From NCBI GenBank assembly GCA_963281255.1, contig OY725495.1:3348001-3412000 (forward strand): 64,000 bases of DNA, written 5' to 3'. The notes below the pieces were generated by a model. It ran no database searches and was not told the DNA's origin. It was given only the letters and a program-made list of their open reading frames with translations. The DNA is from Aphrocallistes beatrix. Its lineage: Eukaryota > Porifera > Hexactinellida > Sceptrulophora > Aphrocallistidae. Within the stretch, counting starts at the first letter, position 1, and each line of letters starts with the position of its first letter. This document shows positions 32,589 to 44,050 of this stretch, one piece after another. The position numbers and the translations under genes are program-made.

Positions 32589-32912
32589 TTATACTAAATT
32601 ACTAATCATATTACAGTATGGTGATGTGCTCCAAGACAAATTAAAACCTTTCCTACAAGGATATAGACTCTTTAGATGTTTGTATGCGCTGACATTGGTG
32701 GAATGGTTGTCACAAACTACAGCTCTGATATACAAATGTTGATTGAGCATGGATATGCAGTTGAGTATACCATCTTGAACAATATGGTGATTAATTTTTG
32801 TCAATGGAATTGCTTTGAGTATGAAGCATAGGATGCTTTTATACATCTGAAGTTCAGAATCACATCCAATTAACTTAAGGCCATCGTATTGTACTTCTTG
32901 TTGTAAGTACAT
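32589..32912 (-). pseudogene. P-element-like transposase fragment
   Basis: The 107-residue frame contains YDGLKLIGCDSELQMYKSIL, then KAIPLTKINHHIVQDGIL and IRAVVCDNHSTNVSAYKHLK. The VCDNHSTNVSAYK motif is that of P-element/THAP9-type transposases, where this Asp belongs to the catalytic core. THAP zinc finger and C-terminal part are absent nearby. A terminally truncated relic. Confidence 0.72.
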
Positions 32913-33129
32913 ATATCATCAAGCAATAATATTACATCTTCACTGAATAAGCTCTCTCTATTTATTAGTCAGGCAGAAAGGAATGACTTTCGCCATCTCC
33001 CTTCGGTGAAGAAACTCAGATAATCCAAAGATAATCCAAGAGAAATCTTTAGACAAACAAGCTAAAACTAAACCTTAAAACTTTGAGCCAGAATTTTCTG
33101 AACGTTTCTATGTGTTCTAAGAATTTCGC

Positions 33130-33510
33130 CTATTCGAGGATCCCTTCTCAATTAATTTTACGAATTGTGAAGATAGTGAAGTTCAATTGGAGGTAATTGA
33201 CCTCAAATATCATGACCCGTTGAAGAGCACATTTTCAACAGGTGACATCCTCGCTTTTTATCAATTAATGAATGAGAAAGAATTTCCAAAGCTGAAAAGC
33301 CATGCGTCCTACATTGTATGCTTGGAGCAACTTATGTGAATGTACAATTCTTCTCACTTATGAAGGCTGTGAAAACGTCGCACAGGTCGCGGCTAGCCAA
33401 TGAACATTTGAATTCAGTGGTGCGACTAGCATTGTCACCCATATCTCCCAACATTGTAGATCTTGTTGGATCGAAGAGGTGCCAGAAAAGTAGTCAAAAA
33501 TAATGCCGAT
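33130..33510 (+). pseudogene. hAT transposase C-terminal relic (GTF2IRD2/SCAND3-like group)
   Basis: Frames in this stretch encode EVIDLKYHDPLKSTFSTGDI, EFPKLKSHASYIVCL, then after a frame change FFSLMKAVKTSHRSRLANEH and LNSVVRLALSP. This is the C-terminal order of hAT-like transposases domesticated in GTF2IRD2 and SCAND3. At least one frameshift (near 33318) and a missing N-terminus make it a pseudogene. Confidence 0.75.
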
Positions 33511-33889
33511 TCCTTATATGTTAGGATAGTAGTGTAGTTGTGCATAGTACTTATGCAATGAAATATTAGCTTATTCAAGCATTTGTAAAGGATTTATTAA
33601 TCACCTAACTAACTCATCAGGAGCTTTGATCCAGGTTCTAGATTACCTAGCCACAATTTGGACCGAGATATCGCAGGCAAATTCAATTTTTGCACGTGAT
33701 CGAATTCAGTTTGAGACTCCTGACCTATATAATCATATTCTTAGTGAAATATAATAAACTTTCTATTTTACAAATAACAAATCTGCTTTCCAACCACATT
33801 TGTTATTTGTATAAAAATCCGACTGGATATTGCTTCATGTTCACATCTGAATGGGTAAATGACCAGAAATGGCTAGATACCAAATTAGG

Positions 33890-34140
33890 ACGGGATATCT
33901 GGTACAGCTCTAGTATGTCAAAAGACTTATACCCACTTGTATTTGTTAGTTCTTGTTCTATTATGTAGATACAAGCGCCCTTCAGCGAGGCTAGCGAATA
34001 CTTTGTGTTTGCTGAGTCATTGGGAATATCAACAAATACAGAATCGATAGATTCGATAATGCTATATTAGGAATCCACGCCTCGAAAATCACAGGTCACA
34101 ATTGAAAGTTAGTTTTTAAACAGCTATAAGAGCTTTCTTA
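33890..34140. repeat. Dispersed repeat, paralogous to 22990-23250
   Basis: Shares GACTTATACCCACTTGTATT, TACAAGCGC, the TTTGTGTTTGCTGAGTC block and GAATCGATAGATTCGATAAT with 23018-23180. Part of a larger duplicated block that leads to B3, as 22990 leads to B1. Confidence 0.6.
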
Positions 34141-34985
34141 TTTTATGTATGGGGAATTCCATGTCAAAAAACCAATAATTTCACCACCATCAACCGATTG
34201 GTCTGAAATTTGCTGTGTGACAGGGCACTGATATGTCTTTACCTCTGTGAAAATTTCAGATCAATCGGTCATGTGGTTTTTGAGTTATGACGTCACAAAT
34301 TTTTGAATTTTTGCTGTTTTGACCAAGGATTTTCACAATGATAAAATCCCATCCCATTTTAAACTCCAATAACTCGAAAAATATTCATCAAATTCTTTCA
34401 TAAATTGCAATACTTATGTTTTTACATATGGAGAAAACGAAAAACTTGAGTAAATTAAGTTTTGAGTTCCTTTTCTTCGTGAAAACTGGAACTGAAACCA
34501 ACTCCCGAAGCAAACCGGAACTATGATGTAACAAAAATGTATATTTTTGAAACTGTTTTATTTTTGGGTATTTTACTGTTTATATTCATAATTCATTGTA
34601 TAAAAAAATTCATTTGGTTTCCATATGTTCTCTTTGAGTTATTCACATTTTTGTACCTGTAAACGCTTTCTATATATAATTCAAAATTTTATGCCTTTTG
34701 TAAAAATATACAATTGACCTGACAACTCTCAATTCTACCATTTTGAAAATGCTTTTATGTCTTCCTCTATAATATCACTCATTCTTACAACATTCTGCAA
34801 TTGATATGTGCATTTGGAATTATAAGTCTGTTGTATATTTGACCACAGACAGACTAAACATAACCAGTGTGTAATGCTATTGTTGCTATGTAATAGGAAT
34901 GCAATAAATGTCACTAATGAGTTGAAAAGCTAATTTTAGAGGGCTAATATTTGCTAAACAACCGATATTTAGTCCGGACATAGCA
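34141..34985. repeat. Unclassified non-coding repeat
   Basis: Begins GGGGAATTCCATGTCAAAAA followed by text rich in AATTTCAGATCAATCGGTC and GTGGTTTTTGAGTTATGACG. A shorter related string (GGTCATTCCATGTGAAATC) occurs near 13227. No coding frame. Likely a degenerate DNA transposon or MITE. Confidence 0.4.
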
Positions 34986-34989
34986 CTCT

Positions 34990-35660
34990 GTATATAAGGC
35001 CACCCATCTAAATCTCAAAAATTGACCAGGGATGCGGTCGAAGATGGTCGAACTAATACATGATCTGCCTAAAATCATTAATTACGAATGGAGCTTAAGA
35101 ATATATTAGTATATATAAATATGGTGTCAGTACCATATCCGTTGTTAAAATTTAGATTAGTCATCATATGATTGCAAAATAGGTTATATTTGTGACAAAT
35201 TTAGTGATTTTCAGAGCCTTTTAAGGGCACTTCTTAGTGTATTCGACAAATTACCAAATGTGACCAAAGTGATAAATTTTATAATAACTCGTAAACCATA
35301 GAATCTAGAAGTGGAAATTATATTATGGCTTTATAGGAAATAGTCTATTGGCTATCAAATAAGGTCAAATTTGAATGCATAGTTATTGCGATTTTCAAGA
35401 TATGACACTTTGCAAAATGCATTTCCATAGCAACACTGAAATGTAGAAACATTCTATGAAAATAATTCAAAATTTTTGCATCAACCCATTCACAGCTCAG
35501 TTCTATGCGAAAAAAGTTATAATCAAAACACATAGAAGTTGCCCTTAAACGGTCTCTGAAAATCACTAAATTTGCCACAAATATAACCTATTACGCAATC
35601 ATATGATGACTAATCTAAATTTTAACAACCGACATGGTACTTTGAAGCAATATTTATATT
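34990..35660. mobile_element. Foldback-family element related to the interiors of 20725-21340 and 18591-19824
   Basis: ACCAGGGATGCGGTCGAAGA at about 35024 matches ACCAGGGATGCGGTAGAAGA near 20747, and both continue AATATGGTGTCA and TTTAGATTAGTCATCA. The two arms face each other: AAAATTTAGATTAGTCATCA near 35147 mirrors TGATGACTAATCTAAATTTT near 35606. The 77-codon frame on the minus strand here is part of an arm, not a gene. Confidence 0.65.
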
Positions 35661-35873
35661 TGCTTGTAATACAATCTTCCATTTTTTGCAGAGGTTTATT
35701 TTCGAACTTAATCCTAGACTCATCTTTTGATACCTAAATGCCAATTTACATATCTCTACGAATTACCAATTCTTCGATCAATTCGGACAAACAAACAAAA
35801 AAAGAAAAAATTAGCGTTTTAATGTATAAGATATTCTAATCAGCTTAACATACGTAAAAGTACTTACTGTATT

Positions 35874-36215
35874 CAGTGGCGTAGTCCCTGGAAGCTGATA
35901 CAATTTGTTTCATAATTAGTCAAGATTCTTCTGATTTTGTCAATCTAGAAATATGAATTAACTCCTAGGACACCCCCCTTTCAGCTTGACTAGGCCCTGA
36001 CCACTGAGTGGTATGCTCTATATTTTGTAATATAGATTGGTCGATAATGGCTAATAACAGACAGCAAGCAAGTAAAAGTAGGACCTACGTATGTTTGTAG
36101 GTACTTTGGAAGCGTAGTAATTCTCTGTTTAATTTATTCTTACTAAAAACACTCCAGGCTGCCAGTTTGGGTGTCCTGGGTCTGGGGCTCCAGAACCCCC
36201 CTCCCTACGCCACTG
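35874..36215. mobile_element. hAT-type MITE, copy 2 (3' of B3)
   Basis: CAGTGGCGTAGTCC at the left and CTACGCCACTG at the right, flanked by ACTGTATT / ATTGTATT (7 of 8 identical). Paralogous to 23871-24213. Confidence 0.76.
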
Positions 36216-36348
36216 ATTGTATTGATATAAAATTTCGTTATTGTAAAAAAAGTGAATCATATAATATATTGTGGCTATAAATTAACAAAAATAGAATATT
36301 CTAATACATTTGCTTGAATATCCGTTAAAATCAAAAGATAATCAAATA

Positions 36349-36537
36349 CAGTCGACTCCGCTTAATAGGGTCACTGTTTAAATGGGTCAGCCGCTTAATC
36401 GGGCCACTTTTGGCAGGACCGGAATAGCTCTCACACATAGAGGCTAATACAAAAATATTTTCGGTTAATAGAGTTCTCCGCTTAATCGGGTCAAAATATC
36501 CTCTGACCGATGTGATCCTATTAAGCGGAGTCGACTG
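36349..36537. mobile_element. pogo/Tigger-like MITE with empty site in the B1 copy
   Basis: Terminal repeats CAGTCGACTCCGCTTAATAG (left) and, at the right end, its near-complement CTATTAAGCGGAGTCGACTG, flanked by TA. The homologous position 3' of B1 (CAAATATTTGTAA around 24340) has a single TA and no insertion, so this 189-bp element inserted after the B1/B3 duplication. No coding capacity. Confidence 0.9.
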
Positions 36538-36674
36538 TATTTGTAAGACACATGCAACAAAAAGGGGTTTAACAAAATACTAAGTATATATGTACAATTC
36601 AATCATGAATAAATCATCATATACTAAAGAATTCAGAAGAAAGTAAATTGTATTTAAGATGTCATCATCTCGGT

Positions 36675-37562
36675 TTAAACCCAATCGAGAGATAGTAGGA
36701 TAAACCTAAAGGTAAGATCTCGATTATTCTTCCCTTGCAACTTGATATAACGTACTGTAACAGGAGGATCTAGCTTAAAATCGTCGATGTAGTCATTTTC
36801 ATTTCCTATTTTCGTAGTAGCTAGAAATCTCCAATGGATGTTGTCAGGCGAAATTGCCAAGTTATAAGTGTAAATAAAGCTATCTTCTTTAACGCTAAAT
36901 CGTATCAAATTAACTGTAAAATTCTCTTGAAGATCAAAATAGACCCAATTGGTGTTTGGAACACGACAATATTTAATAAGGTTAGGAAACTTCATTGGAT
37001 TAGGTTCATAACATTTCCAATCATTTCCGGACATAATGGCATTTGAAATTGCATACTTCAACTTTGCTTGCATTTGCGTTTTAGCCAACTGTTCTTCAAA
37101 AGATTTCACTCCATCTTGCAGAGTCCCTAATTTGTCCAATACAATTAAATCGTTTGAATTTATTGTTTGCTGTAATTTAGTCCTGATTATCGAGAAAGTT
37201 CGAAACCTCACTATGATACTACTGTTATCAAATTCATCAAAGGAGACTATTGGTTCTTGACTGAAAATCTCACAGATAACATTGAAATACCAATCTCGCA
37301 CATAGAAAGTTGTGGAATAATAGAATTCATTTTCAGGGTTTGCAGAAACTAGCACCTGCAACTCTCCATTAACCCCGTTAAGTTTGGAAATAATCAGAAA
37401 GGAATTGACTAAGTGGGTCTCAATATGGAAAAGAGAAGATCTATTGAATGCACTATTGGTGCTGACTTCACAAGGCATGATGCAAGAGGGAGTTTCATTG
37501 CTTGTTGCACCGTTAAGAATGCATATTATCAGTACAGAAAGAGCTGATAAGAATTGATACAT
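36675..37562 (-). CDS. Secreted MPC-motif / discoidin-like protein B3
   Basis: Complete 295-residue single-exon gene, about 90% like B1. Signal peptide, CIMPC motif (27-31), Cys97, helical linker and F5/8C-like domain (Cys184, Cys199) are all present. Against B1 the differences gather at a few points of the C-terminal domain: NDWKCYEP versus SNWACQEP, CRVPNTNW versus CIVSHTNW, KEDSFIY versus RDDTLIY, GNENDY versus GDRTDY. The rest is nearly constant. These positions correspond to loops in the family alignment. Expected to be secreted; ligand unknown. Neighbouring C1 lies 2.4 kb upstream on the same strand. Confidence 0.9.
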   Translation of the reverse strand: MYQFLSALSVLIICILNGATSNETPSCIMPCEVSTNSAFNRSSLFHIETHLVNSFLIISKLNGVNGELQVLVSANPENEFYYSTTFYVRDWYFNVICEIFSQEPIVSFDEFDNSSIIVRFRTFSIIRTKLQQTINSNDLIVLDKLGTLQDGVKSFEEQLAKTQMQAKLKYAISNAIMSGNDWKCYEPNPMKFPNLIKYCRVPNTNWVYFDLQENFTVNLIRFSVKEDSFIYTYNLAISPDNIHWRFLATTKIGNENDYIDDFKLDPPVTVRYIKLQGKNNRDLTFRFILLSLDWV

Positions 37563-39400
37563 GCTACAAGTTTAAGAATTTAATTTAATAAATCCGTACT
37601 AATTTTACTAGCACATTAAATTGATCAATCAATACATTTTTCTCTAGTTGATAGTTGATTAGTATTTTCATTATATTAGACAAAATCCTTCCAGAGTCCT
37701 GGAAAAGATGGAAAATTTAATATTATTTTATTATCAGCCAAATATGAGCTGTATTTTCGAGTATGATTTGTACAGTTTGAATATTTTAGAATTTGGCATC
37801 AAATTTGCTTTCAGTACTTAAGTAATTACTAGATACATTCACCTGCATTGATTCATCATAGAATTTGCTGAAGGGATTTTTTGGTAATGAAAGTACCAAC
37901 TTTATTTAAATCATTAAGTCGTCTAATATTTTTATAGATGTGCAATCCCTACTTATATGAGGGAGACAATAATATTCGCTCACAAAAGGTTATTTTGTAG
38001 CTCACTCTATAAATTTTTTATACAATTAAACCGATAAATACTAACATTCAGGGGAGTTTCCTACTAGCAACTCCCTATTACACTCTCATAATACCAAATC
38101 GAAATTTGCACTAGCGCTCTGCGTGCTTCAGATGCTATTCCTACTTTTCCCTTAAAATCGTAGAATATATTCTCTGAACTAAATAGCATGTCTCATCTTC
38201 TATAATGTTATTTATCGATTTAGTTGTATGAAAATTTTAAGGATTTGAGATCAGGAGCGTATCTCTGGCGATCTGTAATACACAACCTACTAGCCTCTCT
38301 GGATAATTACTACAGTCCACTTCCGAAAACCGGGGGCCATCCGGAAAAATATGGTCGTGTTCTATACAAATTACTCTCGGAAATCGGGGCGAGTTTGGAT
38401 GATATTTTTCTTTGCAAAATTATGTTTTTAGTTTAAAACCTTCCATTTGTATATGTTTAATGTATGAAGAGTTGTTACACAGCATTTATGGGTGTAGGTG
38501 CCATGATGAATTAGAGCCAAAGTACAAATTTTTACTGTCATCAATGTAATACCTATGAGACAGACTTACTGTGTAGTATGTATATACGTACGTATGTACT
38601 ATACAAGAGCGAAACAACAGGTTCGGCGGGTATGTGAGAGCCGTACCACTTTTTGAAATGGTCTTAATATAGTATAATGATTGAGGATGCTAGTTTACCC
38701 TGACCCAAGATTATTTCCCTCAAAATGCTTTGTTTTTCTCACGAGCTATACTAACTTGGTACAGTACACCTAATCACTCGGAAACCTGCTCTGGTCCCGA
38801 GGTGCCTCGGTTTTCGGAAGTGTAATATTGTAATATTTCTAGGGATAATTTTTGAAAGAGAATACACTTCAAGTAAATCTAAAAAAGTAATAAAATATAT
38901 AATAATTTCACAAAGTTGAACTTAGCTGACTTTGAAGGTGGTGTAACCAATTACTCCATAAAGCAGTGAAAGCACATAACAGATGAAAATGACTCGACTG
39001 CTACTTAAGTAACATTGTCTTGTTAATTAATTCACCATGTAATTGGATCTTGCCTTTTTACTGTTACCTATTGCTCGATAAATATTTGAATATTAATTAT
39101 ATTAAATTTATTGAAAAGTAGCTACTCGAAATCACCAAAAATACAGTCTATAAATACATGTATAAACCATATTAACTTAACAAAACAGTCACGCGGGATC
39201 TCTTACCCTGGTTGAAGCTAGCAATGATGCTTCCTTAAGTCTTTGGCATTCTCTCAGGTCCTCAGATTTTGTTGCTACTTCAAATGGTTAAGTTAAAGCC
39301 TCTTTAAATGTCAATTCTGGTTCAGCCAAAGGGCTTCGTTTCAGTTTATGTCTATAACTTCCACTAACCAATCTCTCTTGCAATGTGTTATCCAGAGATA
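37563..39400. repeat. B3 upstream flank
   Basis: Collinear with 25358-26500 (upstream of B1) and 21590-22980 (B6 ghost). It is interrupted by the TIR element at 38313-38822. It contains no recognisable gene. Confidence 0.65.
38313..38822. mobile_element. TA-flanked TIR element with CACTTCCGAAAACCG ends
   Basis: Left end CAGTCCACTTCCGAAAACCG after TA; right end is the complement of ACACTTCCGAAAACCG. The B1 flank near 26198 lacks it (continuous TAATTACTAATTTTTC), which defines the insertion. About 510 bp, no transposase, probably pogo-like by its ends. The 70-codon plus-strand frame starting at 38224 spans its border and is fortuitous. Confidence 0.75.
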
Positions 39401-39996
39401 CCTGAAAATTAAGGTATTCCGACGGTTCGCTAATTTCAACTACAAACTATTTTCCACTTAATGAGAACTGGCTTTGAAATTGAAGCATTCAACAATTGTA
39501 GTATCACAATAATTTCAAAGTACAGCTCGTTGTCCTTGAATCATTCACTCTATTTGTTACAAAATAGTTATCTAAAGTTCGGTATATGGTATCCAATCTT
39601 CGCGACAACTCACCAATACTACCAAAATGAGCCATGGTAACTTAGATATTCGTCGCTAGAATTATGTAATAATTATGAGTAATACGTGCCTATAACAACT
39701 TTATTCAAAGTTACGAAGTTGTAATGGACAACTCGGCCATTATCTTTTCCAGAATGCCATTCCACTGTTGGAACTCACTTAACAGTTACTCTACGTACTT
39801 GATAAATTCCTCTAGACACCCTCTGCCAATAGGACCTGGTGCATGCTCAGTGGCGTATCTAGATTTACGCACACATGCACATGAGTACTGAATATAGAGT
39901 TAGGAATACCAAAGGAAAATTAAGGTAAAAAATATCGTTTACTATGTACCTGTAGTGTGTAAAAGGGGAAAATCAATGTTATAAAAATATGAAAGT
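39400..39996. other. Intergenic, nothing recognised
   Basis: The stretch downstream of C1 shows no gene and no element I could pair. Confidence 0.35.
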
Positions 39997-40893
39997 TCAA
40001 ATCAAATCAACTGTTAAATACATGAAACGTAAATAGGCGTCTTTATTGTTTCTACCTTCCATCTTGATGTAGCGTATAGGTATAGGCTCTTGGATGTTAA
40101 ATACTTGCACATCATGGGGTGTGCCAACTTTTAGATTAGCTAAGCTCCTCCAGTTTTGTTTATCCGATGACACAGCCAAATTGTATGTATAAACAAAGTC
40201 GGTATTGTCAGCTATGCGAAAGCTTAAATAATTTATGGTGAACGTATCATGCATGTCAATATAGAACCATCTGCCAGAATAGCTCGCACAGTGTTTGCTT
40301 GCAGACGGATATCGGATAGGGTTAGGAGTTTGACAGCTAGTTCCGATGTATGTACTTTTAGAAAAAGCCGACTTTAGTTTTTTTTGCATTTCCAACTTTT
40401 CTATTCTTGTGGAAAAGTTCGATTTTAGATAATTCACTTCATTCTTAAGGGCGCCAAACCTAAGTGAGGAAATAAACTCTTCTGTATTGTCATTGTCTAT
40501 CAAGGGTGCAGAAATCTCGTGAAAAGATTTATACTTGATAATGACAAAATTGCTATTAGAATCATCGAGTGAAACTGCTGGTCGTTGATTGACGAGAGCG
40601 AATAGTTCATCGAAATACCATTTGGACACATCTACCTTTACTGCGTAATTCTTTTTAGTTCTATCAGACTGAGTTACGGTCATTTTCAAAATGGCCTTTT
40701 TCCCGATTAGCTCTGTTTGTACGAGAAATCCATCAACGGTGTTCGTAACAAGACGGTTGATGGAAAGGATGGAATAGTCTGATTGATTACATGGCATGCG
40801 ACAATTTTGTACTTTCTTACCTGCATTATCTCTACAAATACAAGTAGACAAAATTGTACAAAAGGTCAATAAAAGAAAACAAAGAGAATGCAT
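39997..40893 (-). CDS. Secreted MPC-motif / discoidin-like protein C1
   Basis: Complete 298-residue single-exon gene. Signal peptide MHSLCFLLLTFCTILSTCIC, then NCRMPC with Cys31 and Cys35. The middle region is diverged (LVTNTVDGFLVQTELIGKKA) and keeps the KWYFDELFALV helix without the Cys found in A, B, D and E. The linker has EKLEMQKKLKSAFSKSTYIG. The F5/8C-like domain begins at SCQTPNPIRYP, has KHC as the second Cys, then YTYNLAVSSDKQNW and IRYIKMEGRNN. Secretion is expected; function unknown. It is the only intact C copy; C2 and C3 are broken. TATA-like TTATAAATAC lies about 63 bp upstream. Confidence 0.9.
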   Translation of the reverse strand: MHSLCFLLLTFCTILSTCICRDNAGKKVQNCRMPCNQSDYSILSINRLVTNTVDGFLVQTELIGKKAILKMTVTQSDRTKKNYAVKVDVSKWYFDELFALVNQRPAVSLDDSNSNFVIIKYKSFHEISAPLIDNDNTEEFISSLRFGALKNEVNYLKSNFSTRIEKLEMQKKLKSAFSKSTYIGTSCQTPNPIRYPSASKHCASYSGRWFYIDMHDTFTINYLSFRIADNTDFVYTYNLAVSSDKQNWRSLANLKVGTPHDVQVFNIQEPIPIRYIKMEGRNNKDAYLRFMYLTVDLI

Positions 40894-40955
40894 TATTACT
40901 ATTAGTAGTTATTGAAGTTTAAACATCAGATAGTACAATTAACTCATTTCCTGTT

Positions 40956-40965
40956 GTATTTATAA
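40956..40965 (-). promoter_or_regulatory. TATA box of C1
   Basis: TTATAAATAC on the minus strand, about 63 bp upstream of the C1 start; conserved upstream of truncated C2 at 17424-17433. It differs from the AGTATAAAA form of A, D and E. Confidence 0.6.
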
Positions 40966-41554
40966 TCATTTTATCCTACATGCGATAGTATTTTACAATG
41001 ATTCTTATTTATAATGCAAGTTGAAACTTCCAAGAGAAAGAGTGTTAAAATGATAAAGATTAATTAGTCATATTTTAAGGTAGTACAGGGAAAATATGAC
41101 GACAAAAGATATATATTATTTAATCAAAGTATGAAATACTTATACATACAATTATATTTACATACGGATTGATATTAGAAATTGTTAGTTGCCTAATGTG
41201 GTTCGTAGGGCATTAGAGAATTTGTAATCATGAAAAAGGTCTTGATTTTCGATCCTGATCTCGAGCATTTTGTGATTTATAGTACATTTGTATATATTTT
41301 TTGGAACCTTCCATATAAGGAAGAAATGGTATTTAGAATCCAATCATAGGGTAGAAAATGATATTAACATAATGACCATATCAAAAGCCCCATCGTTCCA
41401 TGGAACTCAGTTCTATACTAGTATTTTGTATATATTTTAGTTTACATCATATACTACTACTTAGTATAATATAGGATATACGTACGATCCTATATAATAT
41501 AATACGTGGGTGCACAATTCTAAATTGACCGGTCGGCCGACCATATCCTATTTG

Positions 41555-42260
41555 AAAAATGTAAATTATTGGTTCCGTTAGAATTTTTCGAACATTAGTA
41601 ATTATTCAGTCATATTGTAAGCATTGACTTTGGAAAAACAATTTTAGAGATGACATAGTCAGACCTAAATATTGAGGAATAACTCATATTCTAATCTATA
41701 TCACTTATAGTTAGGTAATATTTTGAAAGTTTTATTTTAAAATATGAATTAAGAGTTAAATGATTCCTCGAAGTCATTAGTAATATGACTCATATGTAAA
41801 TGTAGTACAACTGATATTTCAATTGTACAGTAAGTAACTAGATAGCATGGAAAGATATTACTTACAAATGGTTGATAGATGCAAAATTAACAAGCTGACT
41901 TCAACTATATCTTTATAATTGAGATGATTAATGCTCTTTACTTTCAAAATTATTCTAAAAGAACTTGAAACAAATAATTGATTTGTGTATTTGTGCTACA
42001 TTTTTATATTATTTGTGCTTATATATTTGTATTTGTATTTTAAGTCACAGTGTGTTTCATTGGTAATTGTTTGATTGCATAGAATTAAATAGTTCTATAT
42101 TTGTAATTGGTTAATGATAATTTATCTGCAATGTTGATATAGCAGAAATAAGGCATCTATTAACTTAACTAGCTAGGCTAAAATGATTAAATTTCTAGAA
42201 CTAAATAAATTTGAAGTCTTGTCATTTTAAGTTCTAGAAATTTTTAATGGGTGCATAAAC
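41555..42260 (+). pseudogene. E0 ghost locus: E-type promoter joined directly to E-type 3' flank
   Basis: 41570-41980 matches the E1 upstream region (43540-43970): GATGACATAGTCAGACCTAA, TAATTGAGATGATTAATGCT and a decayed TATA (TATTCTAAAAGAAC). 41982-42160 matches the E1 downstream region near 45125-45260 (GTATTTGTATTTTAAGTCAC, ATTGGTAATTG). The whole coding sequence is absent between them, the junction lying near 41981 after CAAATAATTGAT. I infer deletion of the gene from a third E copy. Confidence 0.72.
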
Positions 42261-42589
42261 AGGTCTTTTTCGAATATTATCGAGAGTAAGCGGAGCGAGT
42301 GAAAGATTTTGACTCTATATCTGAACTTATATTTAGGTATGCATATCTTGTAAAGTGTAGATATTCAGTATACAATAGACGCAATTTCTTTCAGAATAAT
42401 TATGTCCGGTAGGGGTTAAGTACATACGATGCAGTGTTGAATTTTCGCGGGACAGGTGGCACATGATGAGAAAATTTCATGTAAAAATGGAACACTCTCA
42501 ATAGAGGAGCGAAAAACCAAAAACGGGACGGTTGGCATGCACGTATTGGCTACTAGCTAGGTGATTATTGAGGGCTATTAGACTCAAAA

Positions 42590-43140
42590 TTCATTAAGAA
42601 TGACTAACTCTGTTTCTGTAGTATTTCTAAATATTTCATCCTGACTGTACTTGCATGTATATAACTTTTTTTAATGATTCATATTTAAAATACCAAAATA
42701 AGCTTTCAAAGAAATAAAATCGTAAAAGTATGATTAGTCATATTTCTAAATTGATCAGGCAGGAATATGACGACGAGTGTAAAATTATTTTATCAAGTAT
42801 TAACAATTGCAAAAGATGATTTCAACTTGAGATGACTAATACTCAACTCACATAATTCTCTCTATATTGATAATAGTAAATGTAGTGTATTGAATGTGGT
42901 TTGTAGAGCATTAGTAGTTCGTGAAAAATATCTTGATACTGATCAAGAAAATTATTTAAGATCCCGATCATTTTGTGATTTAAATGAAATACCAAGTTCT
43001 ACTCTTGTTCGCGTGCACTTTTCAAATTTCTATCCGTTCTGACCTGCATCGCATACATATTACTAGCCTGAAAAAAAATGACGCATCATATCACTTTCTA
43101 AAATATTCGAAAGCTACAAAGTAATATCTCAAATAAGGAG
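42590..43140 (-). repeat. C4 ghost: C-type upstream flank without a gene
   Basis: AACTCTGTTTCTGTAGTATT and AATCGTAAAAGTATGATTAG match the region upstream of C2/C3 (17405, 18385), and the block continues to TCAAATAAGGAGAGATAGAG, matching 18567-18587. No C coding sequence lies to the left, where it should be. Confidence 0.6.
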
Positions 43141-43944
43141 AGATAGAGTGAACACATGATTCATAGATATATTTAGGATGACTCTACAATACTATGCAGA
43201 TGTTATTATGATGACGTCACGATGAGTCAGCAAAAATTCTAAAATCGGGGTACAGTGACTCTATAATATAAACATTCACGCGTGTATTCTCACAATATTA
43301 TGTTTGGAGCATATACGAGTGAGTTTTTTAATAAATTAAAGTCTAACATATTTGTAATGGTATGTATGCTATCTACACGATAAATATGCATAACTAATTC
43401 AAAGCTACAGAAACCGCTTAACTAAACAATTCTTAAGAAACAGATTTCAATGTATTTCTCATAGTCTGGCGCTTTTAGTGATTTCATTCAAACAGATTTA
43501 AAGACTTGGATACAAAAGCATTTGAAAGACAGAAATTATTGACTTCGTTGGAATATTTTCCCATTAGTAATATTTTCTTAAATTGATAATTCAGTCGAAG
43601 TATTGTAAGCACTAACTTGAAAAACAATCTAAGAGATGACATAGTCAGACTTAAATATTGAGGATTACCTCATATTCCAACTCTATCATTTATATTATTC
43701 TGAAAGTTTTCCCTTTAAATATGAATTAAGAGTTAAATGATTCCCTGAAGTTATTAGCAATATGACTCATATACTAGTAAATGTACTGTAGTACAACTGA
43801 TACTTCAATGTACACTAAGTAACCAGATAGCATGGAACCATTACTATGTGTACTTAGAATGGTTTAGACGTATATGTAAGTTAAAAAGCTGGCAACTATA
43901 TCTTTATAATTGAGATGGTTAATGCTCTTTACTTTCAAATTTAG

Positions 43945-43952
43945 TATAAAAG
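43945..43952 (+). promoter_or_regulatory. TATA box of E1
   Basis: TATAAAAG within TTAGTATAAAAGAACCC, 106 bp upstream of the E1 start. The same element and spacing occur at E2. Confidence 0.7.
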
Positions 43953-44050
43953 AACCCGAAACAAAATAATTGATACCAAATACTCTCAACTCTTCAATAC
44001 ATACCAGCAACGTAATTAAGATTAAAAGAACAAAAACTACATCTATTGGA

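Noticed and set aside
43970-44050. In-frame upstream extension of E1 (27 extra codons)
   Set aside because: The extension has no signal-peptide character, matches the 5' leader of E2 where it is not translated in frame, and begins only about 25 bp after the TATA box. The ATG at 44051 starts a clear signal peptide.
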